From: Helicobacter japonicus
Lineage (GTDB): Bacteria; Campylobacterota; Campylobacteria; Campylobacterales; Helicobacteraceae
DNA length: 64,000 bases
Assembly: GCF_000762845.2 (NCBI RefSeq)
Contig: NZ_JRMQ02000001.1
Span: 248,001-312,000 of the forward strand
Direction: 5' to 3'
The notes beneath the pieces are model-generated. The model worked only from the letters and a program-made list of their open reading frames with translations, did not search any database and was not told the origin of the DNA. The position numbers were made by a program, and so were the translations under genes. Shown in pieces: positions 17,019 through 26,232 of the stretch (position 1 is the first letter of the stretch; every line of letters starts with the position of its first letter).

Positions 17019-19286
17019 TTATAATGACCCACGCACACTTTGCACTGCCTCTACGATATTTTTGAGGCTTGGCTTGACTTCTTCCCATTTACGCGTTTTA
17101 AGCCCACAATCTGGATTTATCCACAGCTGCTCTTTTGGCAAAACCTCTAAAAGTGCTTTAATTTGTGTTTTAAGCTCCTCTACACTTGGGATTCTAGGAC
17201 TATGTATATCATACACACCCGGTCCCACTTCATTTTTATAACCCACTTCTTTAAAGATTTTAAGCAATCTATTGCCACTTCGTGCGGTTTCAATGCTTAT
17301 CACATCGGCATCAAGGGCTTCAATAGTTTTGATAATATCATTAAACTCGCTATAACACATATGCGTGTGAATCTGTGTTTGGGATTCTGCAATCGCAGTC
17401 GCGCTTCTGAAGCATTTTAATGCCCAAGTTTCATAATCTTTAATATTTTCCGCGCGCAAAGGATAGCCCTCCTTAAATGCCGCCTCATCTACTTGAATAA
17501 TCTTAATTCCCCCTTTTTGCAAATCATCAATTTCATCAGCGATACAAAGTGCGATTTGCTCACACACTGCACTGCGCGCTAAATCATCACGCACAAAGCT
17601 CCAATTTAGAATCGTAACCGGACCTGTAAGCATTCCTTTCATCACCTTTTTTGTAAGGCTTTGTGCAAATTTGCTCCACTCTAATGTCATAGGCTTTGGA
17701 CGAGAAACATCACCAAAAATAATCGGTGGCTTCACGCAACGACTGCCATAGCTTTGCACCCACGCATTTGCACTAAATGTGAAGCCCTGAAGCTGCTCAC
17801 CAAAATACTCCACCATATCATTGCGCTCTGGCTCTCCATGCACAAGCACATCTATGCCAATATCCTCTTGAAACTTTACACAATCTCTAATGTATTCCTT
17901 AATGCCCTCTTCATATTCTGCTTTATTAATTTGCCCTTTTTTGTAATTTAAACGCAATGCTCTAAGCTCCGGTGTTTGTGGAAATGAGCCAATCGTGGTG
18001 GTGGGCAAAATAGGAAAATTAAAATGCTCTTTTTGAATCTTAATGCGCTCATTGAAAGGTTGCGCTCTCTGTGTTTTTGTGTAGTTTTTCACACGCTCAC
18101 GCACTGCTTTATCGTTTGTTTTGGTAGAATTTTTACGCGCGGCGTTAATCTTTTTATTTTCTTGTAAAAAGCTTTGAATTGCACTATCTGCATTGCCCCT
18201 AAAGAGCTTTTCTAGCACATTAATTTCTTTAATTTTTTCCTCTGCAAAGCTTAGCCACGAGAGAATTTGAGAATCTATTTTGTCTTCACCCTCTTTGCTA
18301 AAAGGCGTATGCAAAAGGGAACAAGAGCTACTCACCACGATTCTGTTTTTTGGAATCACATTTGCAATAGATTCTAAAAGTGCGAGTTTAGATTCTAAAT
18401 CTGCCACCCAAATATTGCGCCCATCAATCACCCCAGCATACAGCACTTTATCACTTTTTGCGATAGATTCTAAACTCTCAATGTTTTTGCTCCCCGCGAC
18501 AAAATCAAGCCCAATTCCATAGATATTTGTTTTTAATAGAATCTCTGTGAGTTCCTTGCTATGCTCAAAAAATGTGCTGACAATAACTTTAATGCCTTTT
18601 TTAGTGATATTATCATAAATACATTGTATTGCACTTCCTCCTTTGGAACATTCTAAGCCAAAGATTCCCGCGTCAAAGCCTTTTACAAAAATAGGCTCAC
18701 TAAATTCTACGACCACTTCAGAATCTAGCGTTGCAATTTGCTCTATTAAATCAAAATACGCACTTTTAACTTTTTGAAATATATCTTCTCTCTGCCCTTT
18801 TACAACCTTACTTAATGCCAAAAATGTAAAAATACCTATAAGTTGAATTTTAGGCTTATACCCTAAGCTTAAAGCCTCTTTATATTGCGCAATAATTGCA
18901 CTTGCATCGGCTTTATATTCATCATCAATGCTTAATTCTGGCACAACATAATGATAGTTTGTATTAAACCATTTTGTCATTTCACAAGCCACACCCTCTT
19001 TATGTCCTCTTGCCATTGCAAAATATCCTTCTAAACCGCTTAAATGTTTGAATCTAGCAGGTTTGCAACCAAGCGCATAGGCAAGGTCAAGCACATTATC
19101 ATACAAACTAAAGTCATTCACGCACACATAATCAAGAGATTTTTGCACATTCCAATGCTTAGCACGTAAGTCCTTTGCGACAGATTCTAATTCTTGATGA
19201 CTGCATTTGCCACTCCAAAAGCCCTCTAAAGCCTTTTTTAATTCTCTGTTTTTCCCAATGCGTGGGAATCCTAAAATATTACTCAT
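17019..19286 (-). CDS. metE: Cobalamin-independent methionine synthase
   Basis: Transfers the methyl of 5-methyl-THF-polyglutamate to homocysteine. 755 residues with the duplicated barrel of MetE. N-terminal motifs FPRIGKNRELKKALE and the linker are present; in the catalytic C-terminal half the zinc ligands appear in HTHMCYS (His and Cys), ISIETARSG (Glu) and NPDCGLKTR (Cys), and TTIGSFPQT begins that domain. AAGGAGAT precedes the ATG. The 231-bp upstream region holds two copies of an 18-bp repeat that may be regulator sites. metF follows. Vitamin B12 is not needed, which fits an organism with limited cobalamin supply. Confidence 0.96.
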   Translation of the reverse strand: MSNILGFPRIGKNRELKKALEGFWSGKCSHQELESVAKDLRAKHWNVQKSLDYVCVNDFSLYDNVLDLAYALGCKPARFKHLSGLEGYFAMARGHKEGVACEMTKWFNTNYHYVVPELSIDDEYKADASAIIAQYKEALSLGYKPKIQLIGIFTFLALSKVVKGQREDIFQKVKSAYFDLIEQIATLDSEVVVEFSEPIFVKGFDAGIFGLECSKGGSAIQCIYDNITKKGIKVIVSTFFEHSKELTEILLKTNIYGIGLDFVAGSKNIESLESIAKSDKVLYAGVIDGRNIWVADLESKLALLESIANVIPKNRIVVSSSCSLLHTPFSKEGEDKIDSQILSWLSFAEEKIKEINVLEKLFRGNADSAIQSFLQENKKINAARKNSTKTNDKAVRERVKNYTKTQRAQPFNERIKIQKEHFNFPILPTTTIGSFPQTPELRALRLNYKKGQINKAEYEEGIKEYIRDCVKFQEDIGIDVLVHGEPERNDMVEYFGEQLQGFTFSANAWVQSYGSRCVKPPIIFGDVSRPKPMTLEWSKFAQSLTKKVMKGMLTGPVTILNWSFVRDDLARSAVCEQIALCIADEIDDLQKGGIKIIQVDEAAFKEGYPLRAENIKDYETWALKCFRSATAIAESQTQIHTHMCYSEFNDIIKTIEALDADVISIETARSGNRLLKIFKEVGYKNEVGPGVYDIHSPRIPSVEELKTQIKALLEVLPKEQLWINPDCGLKTRKWEEVKPSLKNIVEAVQSVRGSL

Positions 19287-19331
19287 TCATATCTCCTTCA
19301 TTAAATTTCTGTATTTTTACATAAAATTTAT

Positions 19332-19349
19332 AAATACAATATGTAATTT
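19332..19349. repeat. 18-bp direct repeat, copy 1, upstream of metE
   Basis: AAATACAATATGTAATTT occurs here and again at 19443, 111 bp away in the same orientation, and similarity continues into a T-run and GTTAAA. It lies 46 bp upstream of metE between metE and the phospholipase gene. The core TACAATATGTA is a near-palindrome. Confidence 0.7.
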
Positions 19350-19442
19350 TAATTTTTTGTTAAAATTTATAGCTTTTATACAAATAAAAGTCGCTGCAAC
19401 GCCCTTGTTATAGTCATTATAAAAAGAGATACAAAAAGTAAC

Positions 19443-19460
19443 AAATACAATATGTAATTT
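19443..19460. repeat. 18-bp direct repeat, copy 2, upstream of metE
   Basis: Second exact copy of the 18-bp sequence at 19332, about 155 bp before metE and 60 bp after the phospholipase A stop. Two spaced copies in one promoter region suggest operator sites or a local duplication. Confidence 0.7.
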
Positions 19461-19517
19461 GATTTTTTCGTTAAATAAGATTCTAAAAAGAAAGTTTAAA
19501 AAAATAAATGTTGTTTT

Positions 19518-20360
19518 TTACTTATCCCATAAGCGAAACCCTATGCCTATGCGCTCGCTACGCATTTGATATTCAAACATATTATCCCCATATCCATTAA
19601 CATATTGAGCATAAATCCCTAGATTGTCGCTTATGCGCAATGTATAACTTATCTCAAAATAAGGATAATATCTCCTCGCAATAGGAGGACGCATATAAAA
19701 TTCTATCAAGTTACGATTGCCCTTATAATAAAGCCATATATCATTATATCCACGATAAAGGGGCAAATGGGGATTATCTTGCATAAAGCCATCGGCATAT
19801 TTACCTATATACACCCACGCACCGAGTTTTACGCCAAATGCACCATAGTTTTGTGTATCATATTCCCATCGCATATTGAGTAAAAGGCGATTTTGTGTGC
19901 GTGAGCGCAATGCCCTCTCACCATTTGAAATGTGATTATATCCAAAGGAAATATCCTTAAAAAAACCGCCCAAAAAACTTATAGGACGATCATAGGTATA
20001 GAAAAATTCGGGCTGATAGTCTATATCTCTAAAGGGACGAGAATCTTGTCTATTATAGTTTTGAAACCACGAAGTTTGCGTATAGGCAAAGTATAGATGT
20101 CCATAAGGAGAAAAAAACTTATTAATTATGGCAAGTTTGAAGCTAAATTGGAATTTAGTTTCTGTGTCTTTATTGCCCTGCATAGGAGTGCTGAAGCTGT
20201 GATAAAAGGGTAAAATATATACTGCTTTATGGGGATAGAGTTGCATATAAGAGTGAGTGTCTTTTGACTCTTTTGGCACACTATTTTCCATAGAGAATGC
20301 AAATGCTAAATGAGTAAAACTACCACTTAATACCAAAGCTAGTATAAGATATTGCTTCAT
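19518..20360 (-). CDS. pldA: Outer membrane phospholipase A (OMPLA)
   Basis: Outer-membrane beta-barrel lipase that hydrolyses acyl chains of phospholipids. A signal peptide (MKQYLILALVLSG to AFA) precedes a 280-residue chain. The catalytic triad of E. coli OMPLA (H142, S144, N156) is matched by NHISNG with H143 and S145, and N157 exactly 12 residues after the serine in RSRTQNRLL. Alternating strands rich in aromatic residues end in a short C-terminal strand, RIGIGFRLW. Unlike H. pylori pldA, reported as phase-variable through a homopolymer, no such tract is seen here, so it should be constitutively in frame. Divergent from glmS. Confidence 0.92.
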   Translation of the reverse strand: MKQYLILALVLSGSFTHLAFAFSMENSVPKESKDTHSYMQLYPHKAVYILPFYHSFSTPMQGNKDTETKFQFSFKLAIINKFFSPYGHLYFAYTQTSWFQNYNRQDSRPFRDIDYQPEFFYTYDRPISFLGGFFKDISFGYNHISNGERALRSRTQNRLLLNMRWEYDTQNYGAFGVKLGAWVYIGKYADGFMQDNPHLPLYRGYNDIWLYYKGNRNLIEFYMRPPIARRYYPYFEISYTLRISDNLGIYAQYVNGYGDNMFEYQMRSERIGIGFRLWDK

Positions 20361-20464
20361 CTTTTATCTCCTTTAAAAGGGTAGATTCTAGAATTGCATA
20401 ATAATGCGTGAATAATTTTAGTGTAAAATATGCAAAAAATAAATTAATTTTATAAGGAGTAATA

Positions 20465-22261
20465 ATGTGCGGTATTGTAGGCTATATTGGGCGAAATGAA
20501 AAAAAACAAATCCTTTTAAATGGCTTAAAAGAATTAGAATATCGTGGCTATGATAGCGCAGGAATTGCAGTATTAAGTGAAAATGAACTGCAAACATTTC
20601 GCGCAGTAGGGAAGCTAAGCAATCTAGAATCTAAATGCAAAGATTTTAGCTCTTTAGGTTTTGGTGTAAGCATAGGACATACGCGCTGGGCGACACACGG
20701 CAAACCTACTGAAGCAAACGCTCACCCACATATAGCCGCTTTTAGCAATGTCGTCCATAATGGCATTATTGAAAACTACCAAGAAATCAAAACACATTTA
20801 GAATCTAAAGGACATACATTTCTCTCACAAACTGATACCGAAGTGATTGTGCATTTATTTGAAGAATATACAAAAACTATAAACGACTGCCTTGAAGCAT
20901 TTAAAGCAACTATTGCTGAACTTAAAGGTGCTTTTGCTGTTTTACTTATTACCAAAAAAGCACCAGATTGCATATTTTATGCCAAAAATGGCTCACCACT
21001 TATCATTGGCAAAAGTGCGACAAAGCAAGATGAGATTTATTTTGCAAGCTCTGATGCGCCTCTTATTGGGCTTGTAGAGAGTGTAGTATATTTGCAAGAT
21101 GGCGATATAGGCGTAATGAAACTTGGCGCATTTAGCACACTCAAAGGTGCAAAAAAACTTGATAGCACCAGAGGTTACGCACAAAAAGAAGGGTATCGCT
21201 ACTTTATGGAAAAAGAAATTTATGAACAACATAAAGTTCTCCTTGAAACTATGATGGGACGCGTGAGTGAGGGAGATATTGTGCTCAATGAAATAGAATC
21301 TAATTTTTTTAATGATATACAAAGCATTAGCATTTGTGCGTGTGGGACAAGCTATCACGCCGGATTAAGCGCAAAATATTTATTTGAACGTTTGGCAAAA
21401 ATAAAAACAAATGTGCTTATTGCAAGTGAATTTCGCTATTCTCAACCCGTGATGAATAAAAATGAGCTTTTTATTGCAATTTCACAAAGTGGTGAAACTG
21501 CTGATACGCTTGAAGCTTTAAAACTTGCTAAAAAAAATGGCTTAAAAAGCCTCGCTATTTGCAATGTAGATAATAGCTCTATTGTTAGAGAATCTGATGT
21601 TTCACTCCTCACACGTGCAGGAATTGAAAAAGGTGTAGCAAGCACAAAAGCATTTGCAACGCAAATGATGTTGCTGTGGATTCTAAGCGTGTATATAGGC
21701 AAAACACGCGGACACATTGCACAAAAGGAATTAAAAACTCATATTGCACAAATGGTTGCTTCAGCAAAAAAAACTTATATAGAATCCGATATGCACGAAC
21801 ACATTAAACGTCTATCAAAGCGATATTTACACGGACACGGATTTTTCTTTATCGGGCGAGATGTGTTTTATCCTCTCGCACTTGAGGGTGCACTTAAGCT
21901 GAAAGAAATTAGCTATCTTCACGCTGAAGGCTACGCAAGCGGAGAAATGAAGCACGGACCTATTGCACTAGCAGATTCTGAGCTTTTTACCCTTGCTCTT
22001 ATGCCTACACATTTACTTTTTGATAAAATTAAAAGCAATGTAGAAGAGCTAAGTGCGCGTGATGCAACTATTTGTGCAGTAAGTGCGCAACCCATTAAAG
22101 GCGTTGATGATATGATTCTTATCTCACCTTGCCAAAGCTATATGGAGGAGTTTTTTGCGATGATGGTAGTGCTTCAGCTTTTTGCACTTGAAGTAGCAAT
22201 CAGATTAGGAAATGATGTAGATATGCCACGCAATCTTGCTAAAAGTGTTACGGTGGAGTAA
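20465..22261 (+). CDS. glmS: Glucosamine-6-phosphate synthase
   Basis: Makes glucosamine-6-phosphate from fructose-6-phosphate and glutamine, the entry to peptidoglycan and LPS sugars. The N-terminal glutaminase starts MCGIVGYIG with Cys2 as nucleophile and has GHTRWATHG and ENYQEIK; two SIS sugar-isomerase domains follow, with CGTSYHAG, ISQSGETADT, AEGYASGEMKHGPIA and the terminal DMPRNLAKSVTVE. Length 598 is normal. AAGGAG precedes the ATG, and TAAAAT at 20424 may be its -10. I see no glmS ribozyme-like structure in the short leader, as expected outside Firmicutes. Confidence 0.97.
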   Translation: MCGIVGYIGRNEKKQILLNGLKELEYRGYDSAGIAVLSENELQTFRAVGKLSNLESKCKDFSSLGFGVSIGHTRWATHGKPTEANAHPHIAAFSNVVHNGIIENYQEIKTHLESKGHTFLSQTDTEVIVHLFEEYTKTINDCLEAFKATIAELKGAFAVLLITKKAPDCIFYAKNGSPLIIGKSATKQDEIYFASSDAPLIGLVESVVYLQDGDIGVMKLGAFSTLKGAKKLDSTRGYAQKEGYRYFMEKEIYEQHKVLLETMMGRVSEGDIVLNEIESNFFNDIQSISICACGTSYHAGLSAKYLFERLAKIKTNVLIASEFRYSQPVMNKNELFIAISQSGETADTLEALKLAKKNGLKSLAICNVDNSSIVRESDVSLLTRAGIEKGVASTKAFATQMMLLWILSVYIGKTRGHIAQKELKTHIAQMVASAKKTYIESDMHEHIKRLSKRYLHGHGFFFIGRDVFYPLALEGALKLKEISYLHAEGYASGEMKHGPIALADSELFTLALMPTHLLFDKIKSNVEELSARDATICAVSAQPIKGVDDMILISPCQSYMEEFFAMMVVLQLFALEVAIRLGNDVDMPRNLAKSVTVE

Positions 22262-22375
22262 TGTTACTATTTTATACAAATATTTTTAACTTTTTTATCC
22301 TTTAATAATTTTTATTCATATTTAAGCCCTATAAGCATAAGTTATAAATTGAAATCATCAACAAAGGAGTTAGAT

Positions 22376-23404
22376 ATGAAAACTGCAAAGTTACTTGTGG
22401 CATCTCTAATGGTGCTTGGATTATCCAGCGTGCTTAGTGCAAATCCTCTCATCAATGAAGCCAAAAAAGCAGGGTTAGTGCCTTTGCCTAAAGATCAAAA
22501 GGGTGTGGATAAAATATTGAAAGACAACAATATTAAAACAACACCTTTTTCTCAAGCAAAAGCAGAATTGGGTAAAAAACTTTACTTTGACCCACGACTT
22601 TCAAAAAGTGGTATTATTTCTTGTAACACTTGCCATAATCTTGGTTTAGGTGGAGCTGATGGAATCGCGGCTGCTGTGGGACATAAATGGAAAGCTAATC
22701 CTAAACATTTAAATTCACCAACCGTATATAATTCAGTATTAAACACAGCACAATTTTGGGATGGGCGCTCAGGAGACTTGGCAGACCAAGCAAAAGGTCC
22801 AATTGAAGCAGAACCAGAAATGGCAACTCCTGCAAAAGTGGCAGTAGAGAAAGTTTCTTCATTACCAGAATATGTTAATGAATTTAAGAAAATCTACGGT
22901 AGCGTAACTTTTGATAATATCGCTGATGCGATTGCAAATTTTGAGCGCACATTGCTTACACCTTCTCGCTTTGACAAATTCCTAGAAGGAGACGGAAACG
23001 CACTAACAAAAGCAGAACAAGCAGGTCTTAAGACTTTTATCGATAAGGGTTGTGCCGCTTGCCACAATGGTGTAAATCTCGGTGGTTCAATGCAAGCATT
23101 CGAAGTAGCAGGTAAATACAAATTCGCAAAACTTGGCGGATTCAAAGGTGATAAGAATGGTATGGTCAAAACTCCTACATTAAGAAATGTTGAAGAAACA
23201 GCTCCATACTTCCACAATGGTGCAATTTGGTCGCTTCAAGATGCTATCAAAGAAATGGGAAGCACACAGCTTGGTATCACTATTTCTGATGATGAAGCAA
23301 AAAGTATGGAAGTATTCTTGCGCTCACTTACAGGCAAAAAACCAGCGATTACTTACCCTCAACTTCCTGTATCAACAGAAAAAACACCAAAACCACAGCT
23401 ATAA
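22376..23404 (+). CDS. ccpA: Di-haem cytochrome c peroxidase
   Basis: Periplasmic enzyme that reduces hydrogen peroxide with electrons from cytochrome c. A signal peptide (KLLVASLMVLGLSSVLSA) leads to a 320-residue mature protein with two haem c motifs, CNTCH near residue 84 and CAACH near residue 226, the low- and high-potential haems. ELGKKLYFDPRLS and NSPTVYNS are family motifs. I moved the start to the ATG at 22376, which has AAGGAG 7 nt before it; a TTG upstream lacks one. A perfect 11-bp hairpin follows the stop. Probably a free-standing oxidative-stress gene. Confidence 0.93.
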   Translation: MKTAKLLVASLMVLGLSSVLSANPLINEAKKAGLVPLPKDQKGVDKILKDNNIKTTPFSQAKAELGKKLYFDPRLSKSGIISCNTCHNLGLGGADGIAAAVGHKWKANPKHLNSPTVYNSVLNTAQFWDGRSGDLADQAKGPIEAEPEMATPAKVAVEKVSSLPEYVNEFKKIYGSVTFDNIADAIANFERTLLTPSRFDKFLEGDGNALTKAEQAGLKTFIDKGCAACHNGVNLGGSMQAFEVAGKYKFAKLGGFKGDKNGMVKTPTLRNVEETAPYFHNGAIWSLQDAIKEMGSTQLGITISDDEAKSMEVFLRSLTGKKPAITYPQLPVSTEKTPKPQL

Positions 23405-23424
23405 TCTAGGCTAGGTTTAGTTTG

Positions 23425-23455
23425 ATAGGGATAATGATTTACTTATTATCCCTAT
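23425..23455 (+). terminator. Hairpin after cytochrome c peroxidase
   Basis: Perfect 11-bp stem ATAGGGATAAT / ATTATCCCTAT with a 9-nt loop, 20 bp after the stop codon. The U-run after it is weak (CTTATCTTTT), but stem and position suit a terminator separating the gene from the fucosyltransferase. Confidence 0.6.
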
Positions 23456-23497
23456 AATCCTTATCTTTTACCTCCATAGGAAATCCAAAGGATATAT

Positions 23498-24515
23498 GTG
23501 AAAGTTTTATTGCAAGGTGGCTTAGGAAATCAAATGTTTCAATATGCTTTTGCACGTTCTTTGGCTCATCGTGGATATGAAGTCGCCCTTGATGCCGCGT
23601 GGGGATACACTAAATATTCTCATTTCTATCCAGATTCTATTTTTAGTCTAATAGGTAAGAAATTAATGGGGGGGGGGGATAAAGCAACAAGTAGAACATA
23701 TCCGCAGTCTTGAATTAACGCGTTTTGCAATCTCTTTACCCATTCTACGCTTTTGCCTCCCTAAACCATATAGCAAAGATTATTATGACCTTATTCTTAC
23801 AAAAATCTTTTCACATCTCTACCATTCCCACCCTTTTATAAAATCCTTATCGCGTTATTTTTATACCTATGATTCACCCACACTTTTGACACAATTTTGC
23901 GCACATAAAGCGTTTTCTCCACGCACTTATTTTAATGGATACTTCATTCATCTTCAATATTTTTTAGAGATAGAACACATACTTCGTAAAGAGTTTTATC
24001 CTATTTCTTTAAGTAAGCACACAAAAGCTCTTAAAAATCACATTATTGCCACGCCAAAATCTACATTTTTACATATCCGCCGAGGAGATTTTTATCTTGA
24101 TAAACATTGGGAGTATGTAAAACTTGGTAGTGCATATTATAATGCTGCACTCAAAGCACTTATAAAGAAAATTAATAATCCTGTGATATTTATTTTTAGC
24201 GATGATATATTATGGTGCAAAGAACATTTTACACAATACTTGGATTCTATGCTTTATCACCAAGTAGAATTTGTATTTGTAGAAGGTAATGATGAGGGTA
24301 ATGCAATCGAAGATCTCACACTTATGCGAAGTTGTCAAAATGGTATTATGGCAAACTCCACTTTTAGCTATTGGGCAGCGTATCTCATCGATAATCCCGA
24401 TAAGTTTATTTGTGCGCCTATACGCTTTAATTACAATCCACGCCGTTACATATCGCATCATATACCACATTCGTGGAAAAGAATTGATGATGTATGGGGC
24501 GCACAGATAAATTAA
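23498..24515 (+). CDS. futC: Alpha-1,2-fucosyltransferase (GT11), phase-variable, OFF in this sequence
   Basis: Glycosyltransferase family 11 enzyme that would add fucose in alpha-1,2 linkage to LPS O-chain sugars. It starts at a GTG with AAAGGA 5 nt upstream; the first 57 codons include the family motif GGLGNQMFQYAFARSL. At 23668 an 11-G run shifts the frame and the ribosome stops after 71 residues. The remaining sequence continues in the +1 frame without a stop to 24515 and includes HIRRGD, the GT11 donor-binding motif, and NSTFSYWAAYL. With 10 or 13 Gs the frame would be whole, about 338 residues. I therefore treat both open pieces as one gene switched OFF by slipped-strand mispairing. Confidence 0.88.
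23668..23678. repeat. Poly-G tract of 11 (phase switch)
   Basis: Eleven consecutive Gs inside the fucosyltransferase gene. One base too many for the downstream frame: 10 Gs give an intact gene, 11 give a stop at codon 72. Length changes during replication would switch the enzyme on and off. Confidence 0.95.
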
Positions 24516-24520
24516 GAATC

Positions 24521-25246
24521 TTACTTTAATTTTTGCACATAATCACAAGCAAACTGATTGTCTAGGCTACACGCACGGCGATACAAATCTTTTGCTTTAT
24601 TCAAATCTTGAGGCACACTTAATCCCTGCTGATACATCTCTGCACTTAGCACACAAGCGTATTTCTTGCCCTCATCACATTTTTGAATATCTAAATTCAA
24701 AGCCTTATGGTGCAAAGTCTGTGCCTTTTGTAAATCCTGTATCGCACTCACACCATAAAAATAATAAGAGCCTAACATAAAACACGCATTTTCAATATTA
24801 TGTTCGCACATCACATTAAGATATTCTAAACCCTTCTCCACATCTTTTGATACACCGTGCCCATCAATCAGTGCAACTGCCTGTATCGCGCACCATTGTT
24901 CCCCACCAGCTCCACAAGCCTCTAGACTATAATCATAACCTAACTGATAGTATTGTTGAGATTTATTCAAATTGTTTTGCGAATCTCGTTTATCTTGAGC
25001 CTTAACCTCATAGTAATTTCCAAGATATAAGCACGCTCCTGGGTGCTTTTTATCGCAGGCACGATGAAGTATCTTGCTTGCCTCATCAGCATTTTTTACC
25101 CACATTATTACACCTTGATAAAAATCAGAATCCGCATTTTCTATACTACTAAGCAATGCAGATTCTCTCTCGTGTGTATCTGCCTCGTTTCCCCATATAT
25201 TCATTGCAAAAAGCATCGCAAAAAAATAGAGTAAGTATCTTTGCAT
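24521..25246 (-). CDS. Secreted Sel1-repeat, cysteine-rich (Hcp-like) protein
   Basis: A 241-residue exported protein with a signal peptide (MQRYLLYFFAMLFAMNIWG). The mature part consists of Sel1-like repeats, each a pair of helices with paired cysteines (ACDKKHPGACLYLGNYY, AGGEQWCAI, ENACFMLGSYYFYG, KYACVLSAEMYQQG, RRACSLDNQFACDY), spaced as in Helicobacter cysteine-rich proteins of H. pylori. Those are periplasmic or secreted and can provoke host immune responses; some bind beta-lactams. The gene's start overlaps the dusB stop (TAATG), so it is translationally linked to dusB. Exact Hcp subtype cannot be assigned. Confidence 0.85.
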   Translation of the reverse strand: MQRYLLYFFAMLFAMNIWGNEADTHERESALLSSIENADSDFYQGVIMWVKNADEASKILHRACDKKHPGACLYLGNYYEVKAQDKRDSQNNLNKSQQYYQLGYDYSLEACGAGGEQWCAIQAVALIDGHGVSKDVEKGLEYLNVMCEHNIENACFMLGSYYFYGVSAIQDLQKAQTLHHKALNLDIQKCDEGKKYACVLSAEMYQQGLSVPQDLNKAKDLYRRACSLDNQFACDYVQKLK

Positions 25247-26232
25247 TAACTCGTCCTTTTATTAAGATGCACGAGCTGGGGAAAACTATGTGCCACTAAC
25301 TGACTATATGAAAAAAAATGTTCTATTTGATTTTGCACCTCATCAACACTGCTTAGTCTATTGACAAGATTCCGAAATTCACTCGCCCCTTCGTGTCCTT
25401 TAGCATAAGCGTGAAGATTCTTACGAAACATAATGACTCCACGTTCTCCATAAAATTCTACCATTTTTTTAAAATGCTCCATAACAAGTTCTCTTTTAAT
25501 GATAGGTGGAATATCTTGCGTGTGATTTTTAATCTGCCAAAAAATCCACGGCGAAGTGATAGCTGCCCTACCTATCATCACGCCATTTGCTCCAGTGTGA
25601 GAAAGCACTTCTTGAGCTTTTGCAGCACTATCAATTTCACCATTAGCAATCACAGGCAATGAGATTTGGCTTTTAATCGTAGCAATTGCATCATAATCAA
25701 TACGCTCTTTTTTATAACCATCTGCACGCGTTCTCCCGTGTATCACTACAAAGTCTGAATGCACATCTTTAAGGGCTTGGGCTATTTCATTTGGAATCTT
25801 TTTATCAAAACCTAAACGCACCTTAAGGCTTGTATAAGGCGTAGTAGCCGTGTCTTTAATGAGATTTGCAATTTTTACAAGCAGTTTTAAATCTTTCAGT
25901 AAGCCACTACCATTGCCGTGGTTTGCTACTTTTGGAGCAGGACAACCACAATTTAAATCAATAATATCTATACCTTTTTGTGTATTAAGAATCTCCACTG
26001 CTTTCTTAATAATTTCTTCTTTTGAGCCAGAAATTTGCACACTATAAGGCTGCTCCTTTGGAGATTTTTCAATCATCTTAAGAGTGCGAGTATTATTATA
26101 AACAAGAGCGTGAGAGCTTATCATTTCACTCACTGTAATATCCACACCAAAACCCTTTACTACACTACGAAAAGGCAAATCTGTATATCCTGCAAGGGGT
26201 GCAAGCATAAGAAGATTATCGAATCCTATCAT
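25246..26232 (-). CDS. dusB: tRNA-dihydrouridine synthase
   Basis: Flavoenzyme that reduces uridines in the tRNA D-loop. It opens LLMLAPLAGYTDLPFR and has VQISGSKEE, DLNCGCPAPKVANHGNGSGLL with the catalytic cysteine (NCGCP), the flavin-binding KVRLG, HGRTRADGY and GVMIGRAAI motifs. Length 328 fits the Dus family with a C-terminal helical domain. It starts directly after the nspC stop (TAA then ATG) and ends by TAATG overlap with the Sel1 gene. dusB versus another Dus paralogue is my best guess by motif pattern. Confidence 0.88.
   Translation of the reverse strand: MIGFDNLLMLAPLAGYTDLPFRSVVKGFGVDITVSEMISSHALVYNNTRTLKMIEKSPKEQPYSVQISGSKEEIIKKAVEILNTQKGIDIIDLNCGCPAPKVANHGNGSGLLKDLKLLVKIANLIKDTATTPYTSLKVRLGFDKKIPNEIAQALKDVHSDFVVIHGRTRADGYKKERIDYDAIATIKSQISLPVIANGEIDSAAKAQEVLSHTGANGVMIGRAAITSPWIFWQIKNHTQDIPPIIKRELVMEHFKKMVEFYGERGVIMFRKNLHAYAKGHEGASEFRNLVNRLSSVDEVQNQIEHFFSYSQLVAHSFPQLVHLNKRTS

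Noticed and set aside
20401-20464. glmS ribozyme in front of glmS
   Set aside because: Only about 60 bases separate the probable -10 from the start, with no double pseudoknot-like sequence; the ribozyme is known mainly from Firmicutes.
23886-24515. Second fucosyltransferase piece as a gene of its own, starting at TTG
   Set aside because: The frame runs continuously upstream to the poly-G tract with no stop, and both pieces carry complementary GT11 motifs; it is one phase-variable gene.
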